Below, piece after piece: positions 10,590-20,674 of a stretch of 64,000 nucleotides of DNA. The position numbers and the translations under genes are program-made. Source of the stretch: Tetmemena sp. SeJ-2015 (Eukaryota > Ciliophora > Spirotrichea > Sporadotrichida > Oxytrichidae); the NCBI GenBank assembly GCA_027382625.1, contig JAJKFJ010021392.1, positions 1-64,000 on the forward strand. The letters run 5' to 3'. Under the pieces are notes generated by a model, which was not told where the DNA came from, ran no database searches, and saw only the letters and a program-made list of their open reading frames with translations. The first letter of the stretch is position 1. The number at the start of each line of letters is the position of its first letter.

Positions 10590-11990
10590 TACTTAGAGGC
10601 TAGCTAACTTCGAATGAGTAAGTCGTGTCAACCATAGGAAGGGGTTTGATGGTGCTTGTGGGAATAATTTATTATCCATAGCTTTTTATTTTTAATGAAA
10701 GGGAATCACTCATACTGACAATTACATGGACTACGAGTACCTTGCAAAGAAGATACTTTCACTGAATTCTATTCAGATTTACAAATTATTCATCCTAGCT
10801 TATTATCTTTTTTTAAAAAAGGAAAATTTAAATAAAGAAAAATTTTTTTTCAACAAATGCTTTAATTAAACTCACACATAGTTGATTAAATGTAGTTATT
10901 TAACTTTTCGATAAAGTCTTCAGCAAACGAATGATCAAGCGACCAAGGCTTGTTAACTTCGCTCATACTTGAGAGTCCTATTTTAAGGCTCTTCCCCATT
11001 ATATCTGTTTGAATAGTTAACATTAGATAAAAGGCGCATTTAAATCTTAGGAGGTTAACTTCGTTAAGCTCTCTAGGACTTCGCATTTATATTTTTGTGC
11101 TGCTTCAATCTTCAACCTAATTAGAGCTCTAAATTTAGATTTTAGGATAGGTTAGTTGATACATGACATATTTTGTAAAAATAGAAAATGCATATCTTTC
11201 GTGGAATTGAATGTGGTGAGATGCAATAAACTTAGAAAAGCGGCATGCGTTAGGCTATATATTTGGAATTAACTATTTCCATTTCAGAGTGTCGAAGTGA
11301 TGTTTTGACTTTGCACTTACCTTCTATTGCTACAAAATCTCGTTAAATTGAAATATATACTAAATTAACAATTTAGCTTTGCAGCTTATATCCTATTTAA
11401 ATTAGATAATCTATTCTTACTAATCCATATTCTAAAATTAAACCAAGGATGATTCTTCGTTTACTTTCATTTAATTTCTTTTACTATTTTTCTAAGTAAT
11501 CTATGCCTTTATATTCCCACCTAATTCAAACAATAAGATTTTAATTATTCCTGTGAACTCTTTGTAGATTTTCTATTTGGGAGTAGATCAGATAAAGGTG
11601 GGAGGGTGTGCAATTAATTCTAATTAAACTTAAAGTGGTTGACTGGAGCAACTTGATTATTTAAAAAGGTGAGTCACTCGCTCTCAGCTATTAAATTCCA
11701 TATCTTAGTAATCTGCTAAACATAATAACTGAAAGCCCAAAGGCGATTGGCTGAATGTTTCATTAAAAATTCTAGAGACTTCGTCATCTTTTGCGCATAT
11801 AAATTCAGAACTCATCTCTTGTTAATATTCTCAGATTAATGAGAAATATAATGAATGCAGAAATTAATAAACGGAATGAAAGCAAAAATTAATGTATGAA
11901 AGAATGAATAAATGAAGTTCCAGTGTTAATGTATAAGATTGGTGATTGATTTGAGCAATAACTAATAAATTAATCTCAAACTAATCACTT
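10590..11990. other. Mostly non-coding stretch with one possible exon
   Basis: Strongly AT-rich. The only candidate is a minus-strand frame at 10886-11086 (starts MRSPRELNEVN, ends near DFIEKLNNYI), which has balanced composition but no recognised family. The rest shows no repeat or gene. Confidence 0.3.
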
Positions 11991-11997
11991 CAGACAA

Positions 11998-12746
11998 ATG
12001 CTTAAGCTAGTTACTCTCCTCGCACTCCTCGGTGTCTCCTAAACACTATTTCAATTTCTCATTACTTATCATACTCATCTTATTGGTTTACGCCTACCCC
12101 ACTGGCGACTGGTGGTCATTCGATGTACCCACTAAGTCCGGCTTCTACTGGCCCTCAGATAACACCTACTCCACCCTTCTCGACAAGTGGGGTCTCAACA
12201 TTAAGCACTTCGCTCAGGGAGACTTCGGTATTGGAACTTTCTACAAGGGAAACACCGTCGACGCTAAGGCCGACACTAGATCTCAAGAGTACGGAGTGCA
12301 CTTCTGGTCATACATGAAGCACCACGCAGTCGTTGACTATGCACCCTGGTACGAGTCCACCGTCGAGACCTCATTCGAGCCTCTCTACGTTGCCCCCTAC
12401 ATTCAAAGAGTCCTCTGGACCAGATTCGAGGCTGACGAGAGCTTCACCCTTGAAGGAGCTAGAGTTGTTAGAGCCTTCGATCAGGCTGTGAACACCGTTG
12501 AAAACATTTCAATTTGAGAGCATTACTATATTTTTAGCTAACATGGGAACTTGGCAAGATTCCCTCACTAAGTTGGAGATGCCCCAGTCTTCTGACTTCA
12601 AGTACGCTGAGAACTTCGAGCACGAGTGGGAAGATGGTCGTTACTCCATGAACCTTCTTGAAAAGACCTTCGCCGATTTCTACCAGCAACTTGTAGACGA
12701 CAAGATCATTGGAGAGTACAACTACTATTCTCAAAAATTCATGTGA
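11998..12746 (+). CDS. Secreted-protein family, copy 3 (best preserved), with IESs
   Basis: An ATG at 11998 opens a signal peptide (MLKLVTLLALLGVS). An AT-rich insert ends near 12092, and the mature protein follows (AYPTGDWWSFD, then HFAQGDFGIGTFYKG, SFEPLYVAPY). At 12503 the frame would stop, but an insert flanked by AACAT repeats can be removed to give VENMGTWQDS, matching NVGTFQ of the other copies. The gene ends on TGA at 12744 after YSQKFM. Codon use is strongly C-ending (CTC, ACC, GTC) compared with the neighbours, suggesting high expression. The mature protein is aromatic and acidic. No known family was recognised; a secreted or surface role is inferred. Confidence 0.75.
12508..12544. 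other. IES, pointer AACAT
   Basis: A 37-base insert between AACAT at 12503-12507 and 12540-12544. It contains an in-frame TGA and no GT donor at its edge. Excision restores the alignment with copies 1 and 2. Confidence 0.8.
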
Positions 12747-12749
12747 GCA

Positions 12750-13940
12750 GAGTGAGCGAGTGCTTAATTTTAACTTACCTGCGTTAAACCTATTAATTAC
12801 TAGATACTATAAAGCTTATTGCTAGAATTAGTTAATTTTTTATAAGGGTTTATTAATTTTCTAAACCAAAAGGAAATTTATGCCTTAATAGATAACTTTT
12901 TCTTTAATTAGAGTATTTTGAAATGGTTTTAATTTTATAGATAAATTTGAGCGATAATGATTACGAAGGTGGCATACTTAGCAAAACAATAAATAATAAA
13001 GTGTAGTAGAAGTAGAGTATTATCTCGGCTTCTGTCGATACTACCTATTGCAAGCCACAGCGCTGATTATTCTCTTAATATAAGCAACATTAATTCACTA
13101 AACTTAAAAGTAATTTGAGTTCGTTTTTATTGGGATGCCATTCACAATTAGTCTTCTTCTCCTTTTCCTCGCATAACTGACCACTCTTCACTCTATTTTT
13201 AGACTGCATACTTTTTCAATTTCCTCCATTAATAATTACTGGGTCAAGGTCTACTGGGGGTGTTATGACCCCCACCCATTAAATGTCTAAACCAAACTTA
13301 GTGCAAGTTAAGGAAAAAGACGATGCAACAGATAGCTAGCTGGAAATAAATAAAAATCATAGAAGGGCTAACTAATATAAATTCAGGCTCTTCCAGCCCC
13401 GAAAGCATTTTCTGTAATAAATATCTTATCGCATTAAAAAAATATTAACGAGTGGTGTCACTTTTACACCTATATTTAATAGAGAATTAATATCGAAGTC
13501 ACTCAGTTTTAATCTAATACTATAGTTAAAATTAAAAAGCATTTCTCTATGATATTCTAGAACATTTAGCTCCCACCCGATATCTTGAATGGCAGGGATT
13601 AAATTTTTTGGAATTGATCTAAGAGTGGAGAATGCGCATTAAGTGAGATGAACGAATAAATGAACTGATAAACCTAGAATAGCTATATTTTTCCATAAGT
13701 CGAATGAATATTTGTCTATGATCAAAATTGTAATAACTGAGTTTCCAAGCAAGAATTTCATATACTCTCTGCAATCACACTCACTAACTCACTCTCTCTG
13801 ACTTAGTTGTACAAAAATATCAGTGAGATTATATTAGAGTGGAAATGGGATTTACAAATTTGATTTCATTTGGTGTGACTGTTTAGATCAATTTTAATCA
13901 TTGTTAATTAATTTACAAATATGCGTTCGAGCATCTAAGC
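12750..13940. other. AT-rich stretch; one signal-peptide-like start at 13135
   Basis: No full gene recognised. An ATG at 13135 begins a hydrophobic stretch (MPFTISLLLLFLAQL) like the signal peptides of the secreted family, but no mature-domain match follows within 300 bases. It may be an isolated remnant. Confidence 0.3.
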
Positions 13941-14232
13941 AAGCTCCGCTCCGGTATGACTACTTTTCCCGCAGATTCCACCCTAGGTATGAGCTTTTCC
14001 TCATCGTCAATTGCGGATGAGATTTTTGGAACCATAAATTTTCTGAAAATTCGTACCCCCATAATGTTGAACTTTTTTAATAGGATGCAATGTGGCTCAT
14101 TTCAAATTTTGAATTCAACCACCGCAACATTAATAATTAAGACCTCAGTCATGGAAATTCTAAACCGCAATGGCCGAGAGTAACTTTACAGAGAAATGAC
14201 TGACCATCCAAGCCAAAAAATTAGCAATAGAG

Positions 14233-14436
14233 ATGTTCGCAGTAGCAACCTTGATAGGCAGTGCGAAGGGAGTTAAACGAGGAGAGTCAGACGGATTCAA
14301 TGGGGAAGGAGACTTCAAAATTACAACGGACAAGCAAATTGAGATCCGCTAAATCGAAGTCTTAGCGCGCTATTAGAAGAGAGCAGAATCTACTTCATAT
14401 TTTCAACAAATAAGCTGTACATTTCCTCAGTGTTGA
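14233..14436 (+). CDS. Short open frame, unrecognised
   Basis: A 67-codon frame from ATG to TGA using TAA/TAG as glutamine (starts MFAVATLIGSAKG). Base composition is more balanced than its surroundings, suggesting an MDS. It does not match the missing 5' part of the deacylase downstream. Another open frame at 13956-14183 is equally unplaced. Confidence 0.25.
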
Positions 14437-14558
14437 AATTCTGCATATGCAATTTATTAAGGTGCAATTAAAGGTGTTATGTATTTAAATTTCTCATCTC
14501 TCTACAATCTCAGATATGTCGAAATTTGAGAGGGTTCTTATTTCCATTTTTTTCAATG

Positions 14559-15370
14559 TTAAATACTATACTTTCGCTGAAGTTATGGCACGATCCGGTT
14601 GACTAGCAAAAGGCGTGGGCATCAAATGTGGTTGAAAATAACTATGATATCTTGTTGGTGTCTCAGTTCACTCTTTATCATCAGCTGAAAGGCACGAAAC
14701 CAGATTTCCATAACGCTATGGATGGAGAGAAAGCTCAAGTCCTTTACAACGAGTTCAAATATATCTTATTTATGCGTCTCAACTCAGTTAAGTTTTAATG
14801 TAGTTCTTGCAGCATTTACGTCTCCAATATGACAAGTCGTACTTATCAATTCATAAGGGTATTAGTCAGGCTGGCTTCTAACCACTTGGAGCTACTCGAG
14901 TACAGCCTGGTGCATTCGGATAGTACATGAATATCGACATTCAAAGAAGTCTAATCTATAATCAGTCATAGATCATAAACAGACTTTTGATTGTCTGCGA
15001 TGGGCCAGTAACCCTGACTGTAGAAAGTTAAAAAGATGAGAAAGCTCTCAAGAAACTTGAAGCTCTTGAAAAACGTAAGTAGAAAGCAACTCAACCCTCT
15101 CAAAATAAGCAAGATGGGACAGCTTTCGATTTATTATCTCAGGATTAAATTATTATCGAGCTTCAAATGGAGATCAAGAAGAGGAAGAAAAGAAACAGAG
15201 TGAGACCAATGTGTAAAGTCAAAAAGGTCATAAGAAATAAAAGAATTAGAAAGGTAACATCACAGAATCATAAGTTACAGAGTAGCTTGGATAAATTTCT
15301 CTTCAAGACAAAGAGTCAAAAATAAGAGGCTGAGCTCTAGAACGAAGAAGAAAGGTAAAATGAATAATGA
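14559..15370 (+). CDS. DTD1: D-aminoacyl-tRNA deacylase (DTD), 5' part missing, two IESs
   Basis: The enzyme hydrolyses D-amino acids from mischarged tRNA. The sequence enters the family at NTILSLKLWHDP, then shows the conserved VSQFTLY motif (near 14670), the KGTKPDFHNAM motif and, near the end of the domain, the DGPVTLTVES motif that carries the second substrate-binding signature. Two splice-less inserts with pointers GTTC and ATT interrupt it; removing both gives the normal family spacing (NEF joined to LQHLRLQYD, DI joined to VCDGPVT). A long lysine-rich tail follows, ending on TGA at 15368, as in animal DTD1. About 60 N-terminal residues, including the start, are not found immediately upstream, so the first MDS is probably displaced. 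Confidence 0.85.
14757..14806. other. IES, pointer GTTC
   Basis: 50-base insert between GTTC at 14753 and 14803 in the deacylase gene; no splice signals. Confidence 0.8.
14942..14992. other. IES, pointer ATT
   Basis: 51-base insert between ATT at 14939 and 14990 in the deacylase gene. Excision puts the DGPVT motif back in frame and at family spacing. Confidence 0.7.
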
Positions 15371-15849
15371 ATCACTCAACCCTAAGTCATGTTAGATGAG
15401 TATGATTGATATTAATTTCATGCTTTTAAATATGGAAGATATTCCCATCTTTGGTGAAAGATATTCTGAATAGCAGTCCAGATATTATAATTTTGCAAAA
15501 AGAGGGTGACAATAACTTTTATAAGGAACATAATTAAAAAAGTACAAGGATGCTCGCTCATTAAGATACGCCCCTTGCTTATACTCCCTATATCTTCACC
15601 ACACAATCCTACTATATACAGTAATCTATAGTGCAAATCACTATTTCGACTGAGTGCCAGGCCTTGTATACTAACGTAGGATGAGTGTGGGAGAGAGAAA
15701 GCGTAAGCGAAGGAGGTATCTCTCTGCTGCATCCTTTGTTATTTACTATGTTATGATAAGAAAAGAACAATTACCTATTAGTATAATGTGTTTTGTTTCC
15801 AGAATCACCACTCTCTCTTTTTACTAAGCGATTCCCATCACCTTATCCC
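15371..15849. other. Space between convergent deacylase and Cdc14 genes
   Basis: The two genes converge here. The exact 3' end of the Cdc14 gene is uncertain because the frame stays open; nothing else was recognised. Confidence 0.35.
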
Positions 15850-17119
15850 TACTCAATCAAGCACTTTATTAAATTCACTCTAATAGAGAAAGCTATAATT
15901 GAATATCCTCTCCTCTTTGCTGCGAGAAGTCTTTCTGCCTGATTTTTATCTCCCTTCGTTGCCTTCTGCTCCTCCTCTTCATTCATCTTTGTCCTGTCAT
16001 ACTGCTGATCCAACGAGAGATCTTCGAATTGCTTGATGAGCTCGCGGCGCTTAACGTCGCCTCCTGCCTTTAGCATTTTTTCATCCATCTGAATAAGATA
16101 TACCTTCTTTATATAATGATTTAAAACCAATGATATTTGTAATTTACTGTTGCTGAGGTCCGAGGATGGATCCTGGGCGAGCGATTCTGATCCAGCCGAT
16201 GAAGGCGGCGGGAGGGAAACCGAAATGCTTCATGCAGTAGAGGGCGATCAAAGATCCAGTTCTTCCAAGTCCAGCCTTGCAGTGAATTGCGATAGCACCC
16301 TTTTTCGCGTTCTGCGGAATCTAAGAACTGATCGACGATGTTGTCAGGAGGAGTTGATCCATCCAAGAAGTACTAGTCAATGTGCTTAATACCTGCCTTT
16401 GTGAACTTAGTTTTATCGTACTGAGGCTTTAAAATCTTAATAAACTTAATACTTAAAAAGGCTTATTCAATCTGACGACGAGGCTGACCCCAAACTTTTT
16501 GAAAATGGGAACATAGTCTTCAGGTGTGAAGGAGCCGTACTTATCAGTCACGTTGAGGGGTCCTGAGAAGGCGATGAACTTGCCAGGCACAATCCAGTTG
16601 AGATCACCATTCTCTACCTTCTCATAGTGTTGAGTACTCTTGTACATCGAAGCTAGAGTAGTTGTACCAGTTGAGCCTCATGGCTAGCTCAAGTCCGCGC
16701 AAGCAGTCGATGATGATACACTTGTAAGAGCAGGTTCCCATGGTGGCATCTCTGAATGGCACAAACTTAGAGTGGTAAGGGGCGAAGACCTTCCATGCGT
16801 CTTCTGCGCTCTTCTTGAGATTGATGATCATGTAACAACCCATGAGGAAGGCAGCGTTGGCTTGCTTTGCGTAGTCGAGTGAAGTATAGTGATAAATCTT
16901 GTACTGCGCGTACTGCTGGTCGGCCATCAACTTTTCTAGCTCCTTGCAGAATAGATGCACCTTGCCCAGGTCTAGTGGGCCAAAATCTGCGAAGAAGGGC
17001 TCGTAAACAAGGTCGTTATCGATGCAGAAGTAGAAGGCGTGAGAGCGCGACTTGGGTGGGTTGCGGTCAGATATCCAGTAAAGCCTGTTCGCTATGATTT
17101 CCAAAGCTTGGTTCTCCAT
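15850..17119 (-). CDS. CDC14: Cdc14 dual-specificity phosphatase, with IESs
   Basis: Cdc14 phosphatases dephosphorylate Cdk sites at mitotic exit and at the basal body or centrosome. Reading from ATG at 17119, the N-terminal domain shows [18 protein letters not shown], an [13 protein letters not shown] block and the linker [20 protein letters not shown]. The catalytic domain has [10 protein letters not shown] and the complete P-loop [10 protein letters not shown] near 16260-16290 with its invariant Cys and Arg, then the GPQQ motif. A splice-less insert with pointer AAGCCT separates RLNK from PQYDKTKF; a second, after GPQQQ, can be explained by pointer CAG. One-base frame slips near 16640 and 16310 break the frame and look like sequence errors. 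The basic C-terminal tail is open to about 15850; its true end is uncertain. Confidence 0.9.
16430..16464. other. IES, pointer AAGCCT (AGGCTT on + strand)
   Basis: Repeat copies at 16424-16429 and 16459-16464. Removal gives [16 protein letters not shown], the same length as animal Cdc14. A 26-base GT...AG alternative would add three residues at this conserved point. Confidence 0.75.
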
Positions 17120-17589
17120 ATTATATATTTCAAAAGATCATTATAAAAATTATAGAGAGAGTATATATCTATATAGAGCTTAATTTTTGAAGATGTCTTT
17201 TAAGATTGATATGCAAATAATTTATTTTTGATAAGCAGATAATAATTCTATAAGTTATTAAATCTCTGTCGCATCTTCCTCCCACCCCGCGCTCACTTTA
17301 AATCACAACACTATATCTTACAGCAGAATTAAAAGTCGATAATAAATTAAAAATGAGCTGGCACCTTAATTATACTACTAGTTAAGAATTATTCAATGGA
17401 GGGTGAGGAAGAGATAATGAATTGTAATAAAGAGTAATCCCTTATTGCTTATAACGCAGGAGTGCGATTCGCAGAACTCTAAAATAAACTACTAGCCGAC
17501 TGCTTCTCAATTCCAAATATGTAATTACTAGATATTCGCGATCTCAGATTTTCACTATTCTAGCGAAGAAAATCAATAGTATACTTTTA
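17120..17589. other. Intergenic AT-rich stretch
   Basis: Upstream of Cdc14 and downstream of the ubiquitin-like gene on the same strand. No regulatory motif was recognised. Confidence 0.4.
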
Positions 17590-20025
17590 AATGAGCTGTA
17601 TATGGATTGTTGATGAATAGAAAATTAGGGATAAACTTAAAGAAATCAATGTTGTGAACTTCATCTGGAACAAGATCAAATAAGGGATCTACTTCAGTTG
17701 ATTATGGAATTGAAGGTTAATCTGTTCTCTTCTCTTCCTATATTTCAGTGGCCTGGGTAAGAGATCTTTATTATGGAGCTAGCTCAATCTTATTATCATT
17801 CAAGGAGTCATGATTTTAATTTTCTTAACTGGAAGGAGGTACTGGAGCATCTGAGCTCATTAAATCTAAGAGTGGATCTTACTCTTGGTTAGTTATATTT
17901 GCATTTTGCATATTCTCTTCTGCTTTCGCCTCCTCATTTGAATTATTTTGCTAACTAAGTGAATCATTTCTATTTGCTGCCTCTTAATTCAAATTTGATT
18001 CTTGGTTCTATTGCTACAAATTATTACTATAATACATTATAGGTATTTTATTTTATTAGGTAAAGTTTAACAAATTATTTATTTCTTAAGTTTAAACATC
18101 TCTTAAATAAAAATACAGTAAAGGCTCTGTCCACCCATTTAAAGGGATTATATTTTTAAGATTATTTTATTGGAATTTAGCAAGAATTTTTAAAATGAAA
18201 TTTATAATTATAAATTGCAATAGCCTGCTCCTATTGCTGCTGCTGTTATTCCTGCTCTTACTACTGTCTTACTTACTATTCATGAAGCAGTCTAGCTCTA
18301 TCATACAGTCTTAATCTTAAATTGAATTTATTTGAACAGATAATAAGTTTAATATTCAATCTCCTTTCTATCCAATCTGGATGTAAACTCAAGAAGAAGT
18401 GGTATACTAAAATAGCCAATACTCGGAAGCTATAGGAATATTAGAATACCTTATGAAAATTCTTACAATTTTAAAACTGAGTTTTCTTATCTTGGTGCTT
18501 GAGCAGGAGCAGCAGCTCTGCCAATCTATGGCTGGGCCTAATTTTAGCCTTAATTAACTTGAGGCGGGAGTATCTAAGGTGCTACTTGAGCTCTAAGGAC
18601 ATTCTCTACTATGTTATTGATGAACTGAAGGTCAGCCTAGTTTTAAATTTGATTAGCCGCATCTTCTTGGTGCAAGTTAAGCATGCGTCTTTTCCTCTCA
18701 TAGTGCTCAATATAGATAGTCCTCACATGGTGACTAAATAAAGACAAAGTTAGCAAAATAAAGTTACAAATAGTAGAAGATGAGAAAAACCACTACGAGC
18801 CACCGGTAGATGCCAGGTGCGTTCATTCCGAAGATAAGCATGAACATGCAAAGCTTGATCAAGAAAGTTAACTGAATTATGCTATCATAGCCCAGGAATC
18901 TGATAGCTATATTCTGATTTAGCTCTCCTCCTGCCCCGTTACCGAGTCCAGCTACGTTTGAGGAAATATTGTTAGCTACTGTAAAGAAGTGAAGACGCTC
19001 CTAAAAAGCTACGATCCATGAGAGGCATGGTTGATAGTAGCAAATGAGATTTCGAGGAAAGATTTGTATCCAAGCCTTGAGTCTGATAATGGCCAAAAGT
19101 GTCATTCTATGTGTTGACAAGTTTTCTCCTAAAAGAATATTGTGAGTATGCTAATAAAATAACACGTGTCACTAAAAAAAATGTATGGCAGTTAGGCTTG
19201 AAATATTTTGGTTCTTACTTTCTAAGAGTTTCAATGACATCATAGTATTCTTTGATCATGCTTTTCTCGTAGGTGACATACTTCTCAGTGAGAAACTGAA
19301 ATTAATAAGCTCAAAAGTTAATCTTACAATTTCTTCTTTTGTTCTGGCTCTTCTATTTCCCTGCTGTTGTTAATTTCTTGTGTCTTCTTATCTGTTAACA
19401 TTTGTTTGCTCTGTTGCAAATGCGTCTGAACTCTGATTTGCTGTTTGCTAAGTAACCTTAGTGTAGATCTACAAATGGAATATATGCGGCTTTGTTGTCA
19501 TTATTTTTCTATATGGAATTTTAAAGCACTCAAATTCAATTTACATTTGCGACTACATCCCTTCAAGATCTCTTCATCTTGTCTGAGTTTTCCAGCATAG
19601 AGAATTTTTTATTTTTGAGAAGTTGGCTTCAAAGCATGACTGCGTTCTATCTCCTTCTTGATTTCGGCAATCGTAATTTCTGGATCAAACTTTAGCTAAA
19701 TGTTTTCGATATGCTCATCTCATATTTGGAAAAAATTGAAGCATTCATCTTTAAGTGCAATTTTAATTATGCTCTTGAGGAATCTTGAACAGGACTTCTA
19801 TTTTATTAGAGACTTCAGGATCTTTCTGTAAAATGGTTTTATCCTTTTCTGAGTCGATGTTAGCTTTAGAACCCTCTTCCATGTCCATGTTGAATATATC
19901 TTTGAGTTAACTATTTCCTAGTTTATTCTTTATATTCTAATTTTCTTCTTTGTTCTGCTAGTCTTAAACTTAACTTTCGCTTTAACTTCTGATCTTGCTA
20001 CTGATCTGGAAAATCCTTCGTTCAT
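17590..20025 (-). CDS. Membrane protein with N-terminal ubiquitin-like domain (HERPUD-like), with IESs
   Basis: Reading from ATG at 20025 (MNEGFSRSVARSE). A ubiquitin-like domain begins near 19830 (EVLFKIPQEH) and continues after an IES as FDPEITIAEIKKEIE, then KQKILYAGK, the beta-grasp signature. A glycine-rich linker and hydrophobic segments near 18800-18900 (FLIKLCMFMLIFG, WLVVVFLIFYYL) indicate membrane insertion. The C-terminal half is glutamine-rich, with DPLLDLM and DPLFDLV acidic-leucine motifs reminiscent of clathrin-box motifs. The order resembles HERPUD proteins, which scaffold ER-associated degradation, but homology beyond the ubiquitin-like fold is not certain. Several frame changes point to further IESs. 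The 3' end is approximate. Confidence 0.6.
19717..19774. other. IES, pointer GAGCAT (ATGCTC on + strand)
   Basis: 58-base insert between ATGCTC at 19711 and 19769. It contains an in-frame TGA. Excision joins KIPQEH to IENIQLKFDPE and completes the ubiquitin-like fold. Confidence 0.8.
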
Positions 20026-20029
20026 TTTA

Positions 20030-20674
20030 AATCACTCAACCAATTATAGTCTGGAATTTATATTCTTATATATTTCTCTCTTTGCTTTGATTTATTGATT
20101 GATTGATTGATGGATTGATGGATGGATGCTGATGGGGGAAATGAGTAATTGTGATACAATAAATTGATAAGATCTAGCTCACAATCTGTGTAGTGTATCT
20201 ACAAAGCATAATCAAAGCCCAAACAACTTTACATGTCGTACCTTAAATGATTAATGCTTACTTCACTAATTATTGCTCCAACTATTATACATACAAAAAG
20301 AAAGAAGCAGATAATAAAACTAAAAATAAGTTATAGCAATTTAAATAATCATCATTATTTTATATTGGCAATACTCTCTCGGGTAGTTTGGTACAAGCAG
20401 TTGAAATTAGGAGAAAAATTATAGATCCAAAAATGCAAAGAAATGTGACGCATAAAAACCATATCGAGGGATAAGAACAAAGACAGACTACAAAAATGCA
20501 ATAACTTTAGTTATTGCCAAATTTATTACATAATATAATAGATCACCAATTTTAATTCTCTATTTACTTGATAAAAGTTAAATTTTTACTTTTTGTTAGT
20601 GATACTGAAAATAAAAAGATTCCTAAATAAAATAGTTCAAATTCTGCGAGCAACTGGATTTGCTAAGCGTGCGT
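20030..20674. other. Intergenic AT-rich stretch with a short tetranucleotide repeat
   Basis: A GATT/GATG microsatellite lies at about 20090-20134. The remainder is AT-rich and shows no gene. Confidence 0.5.
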
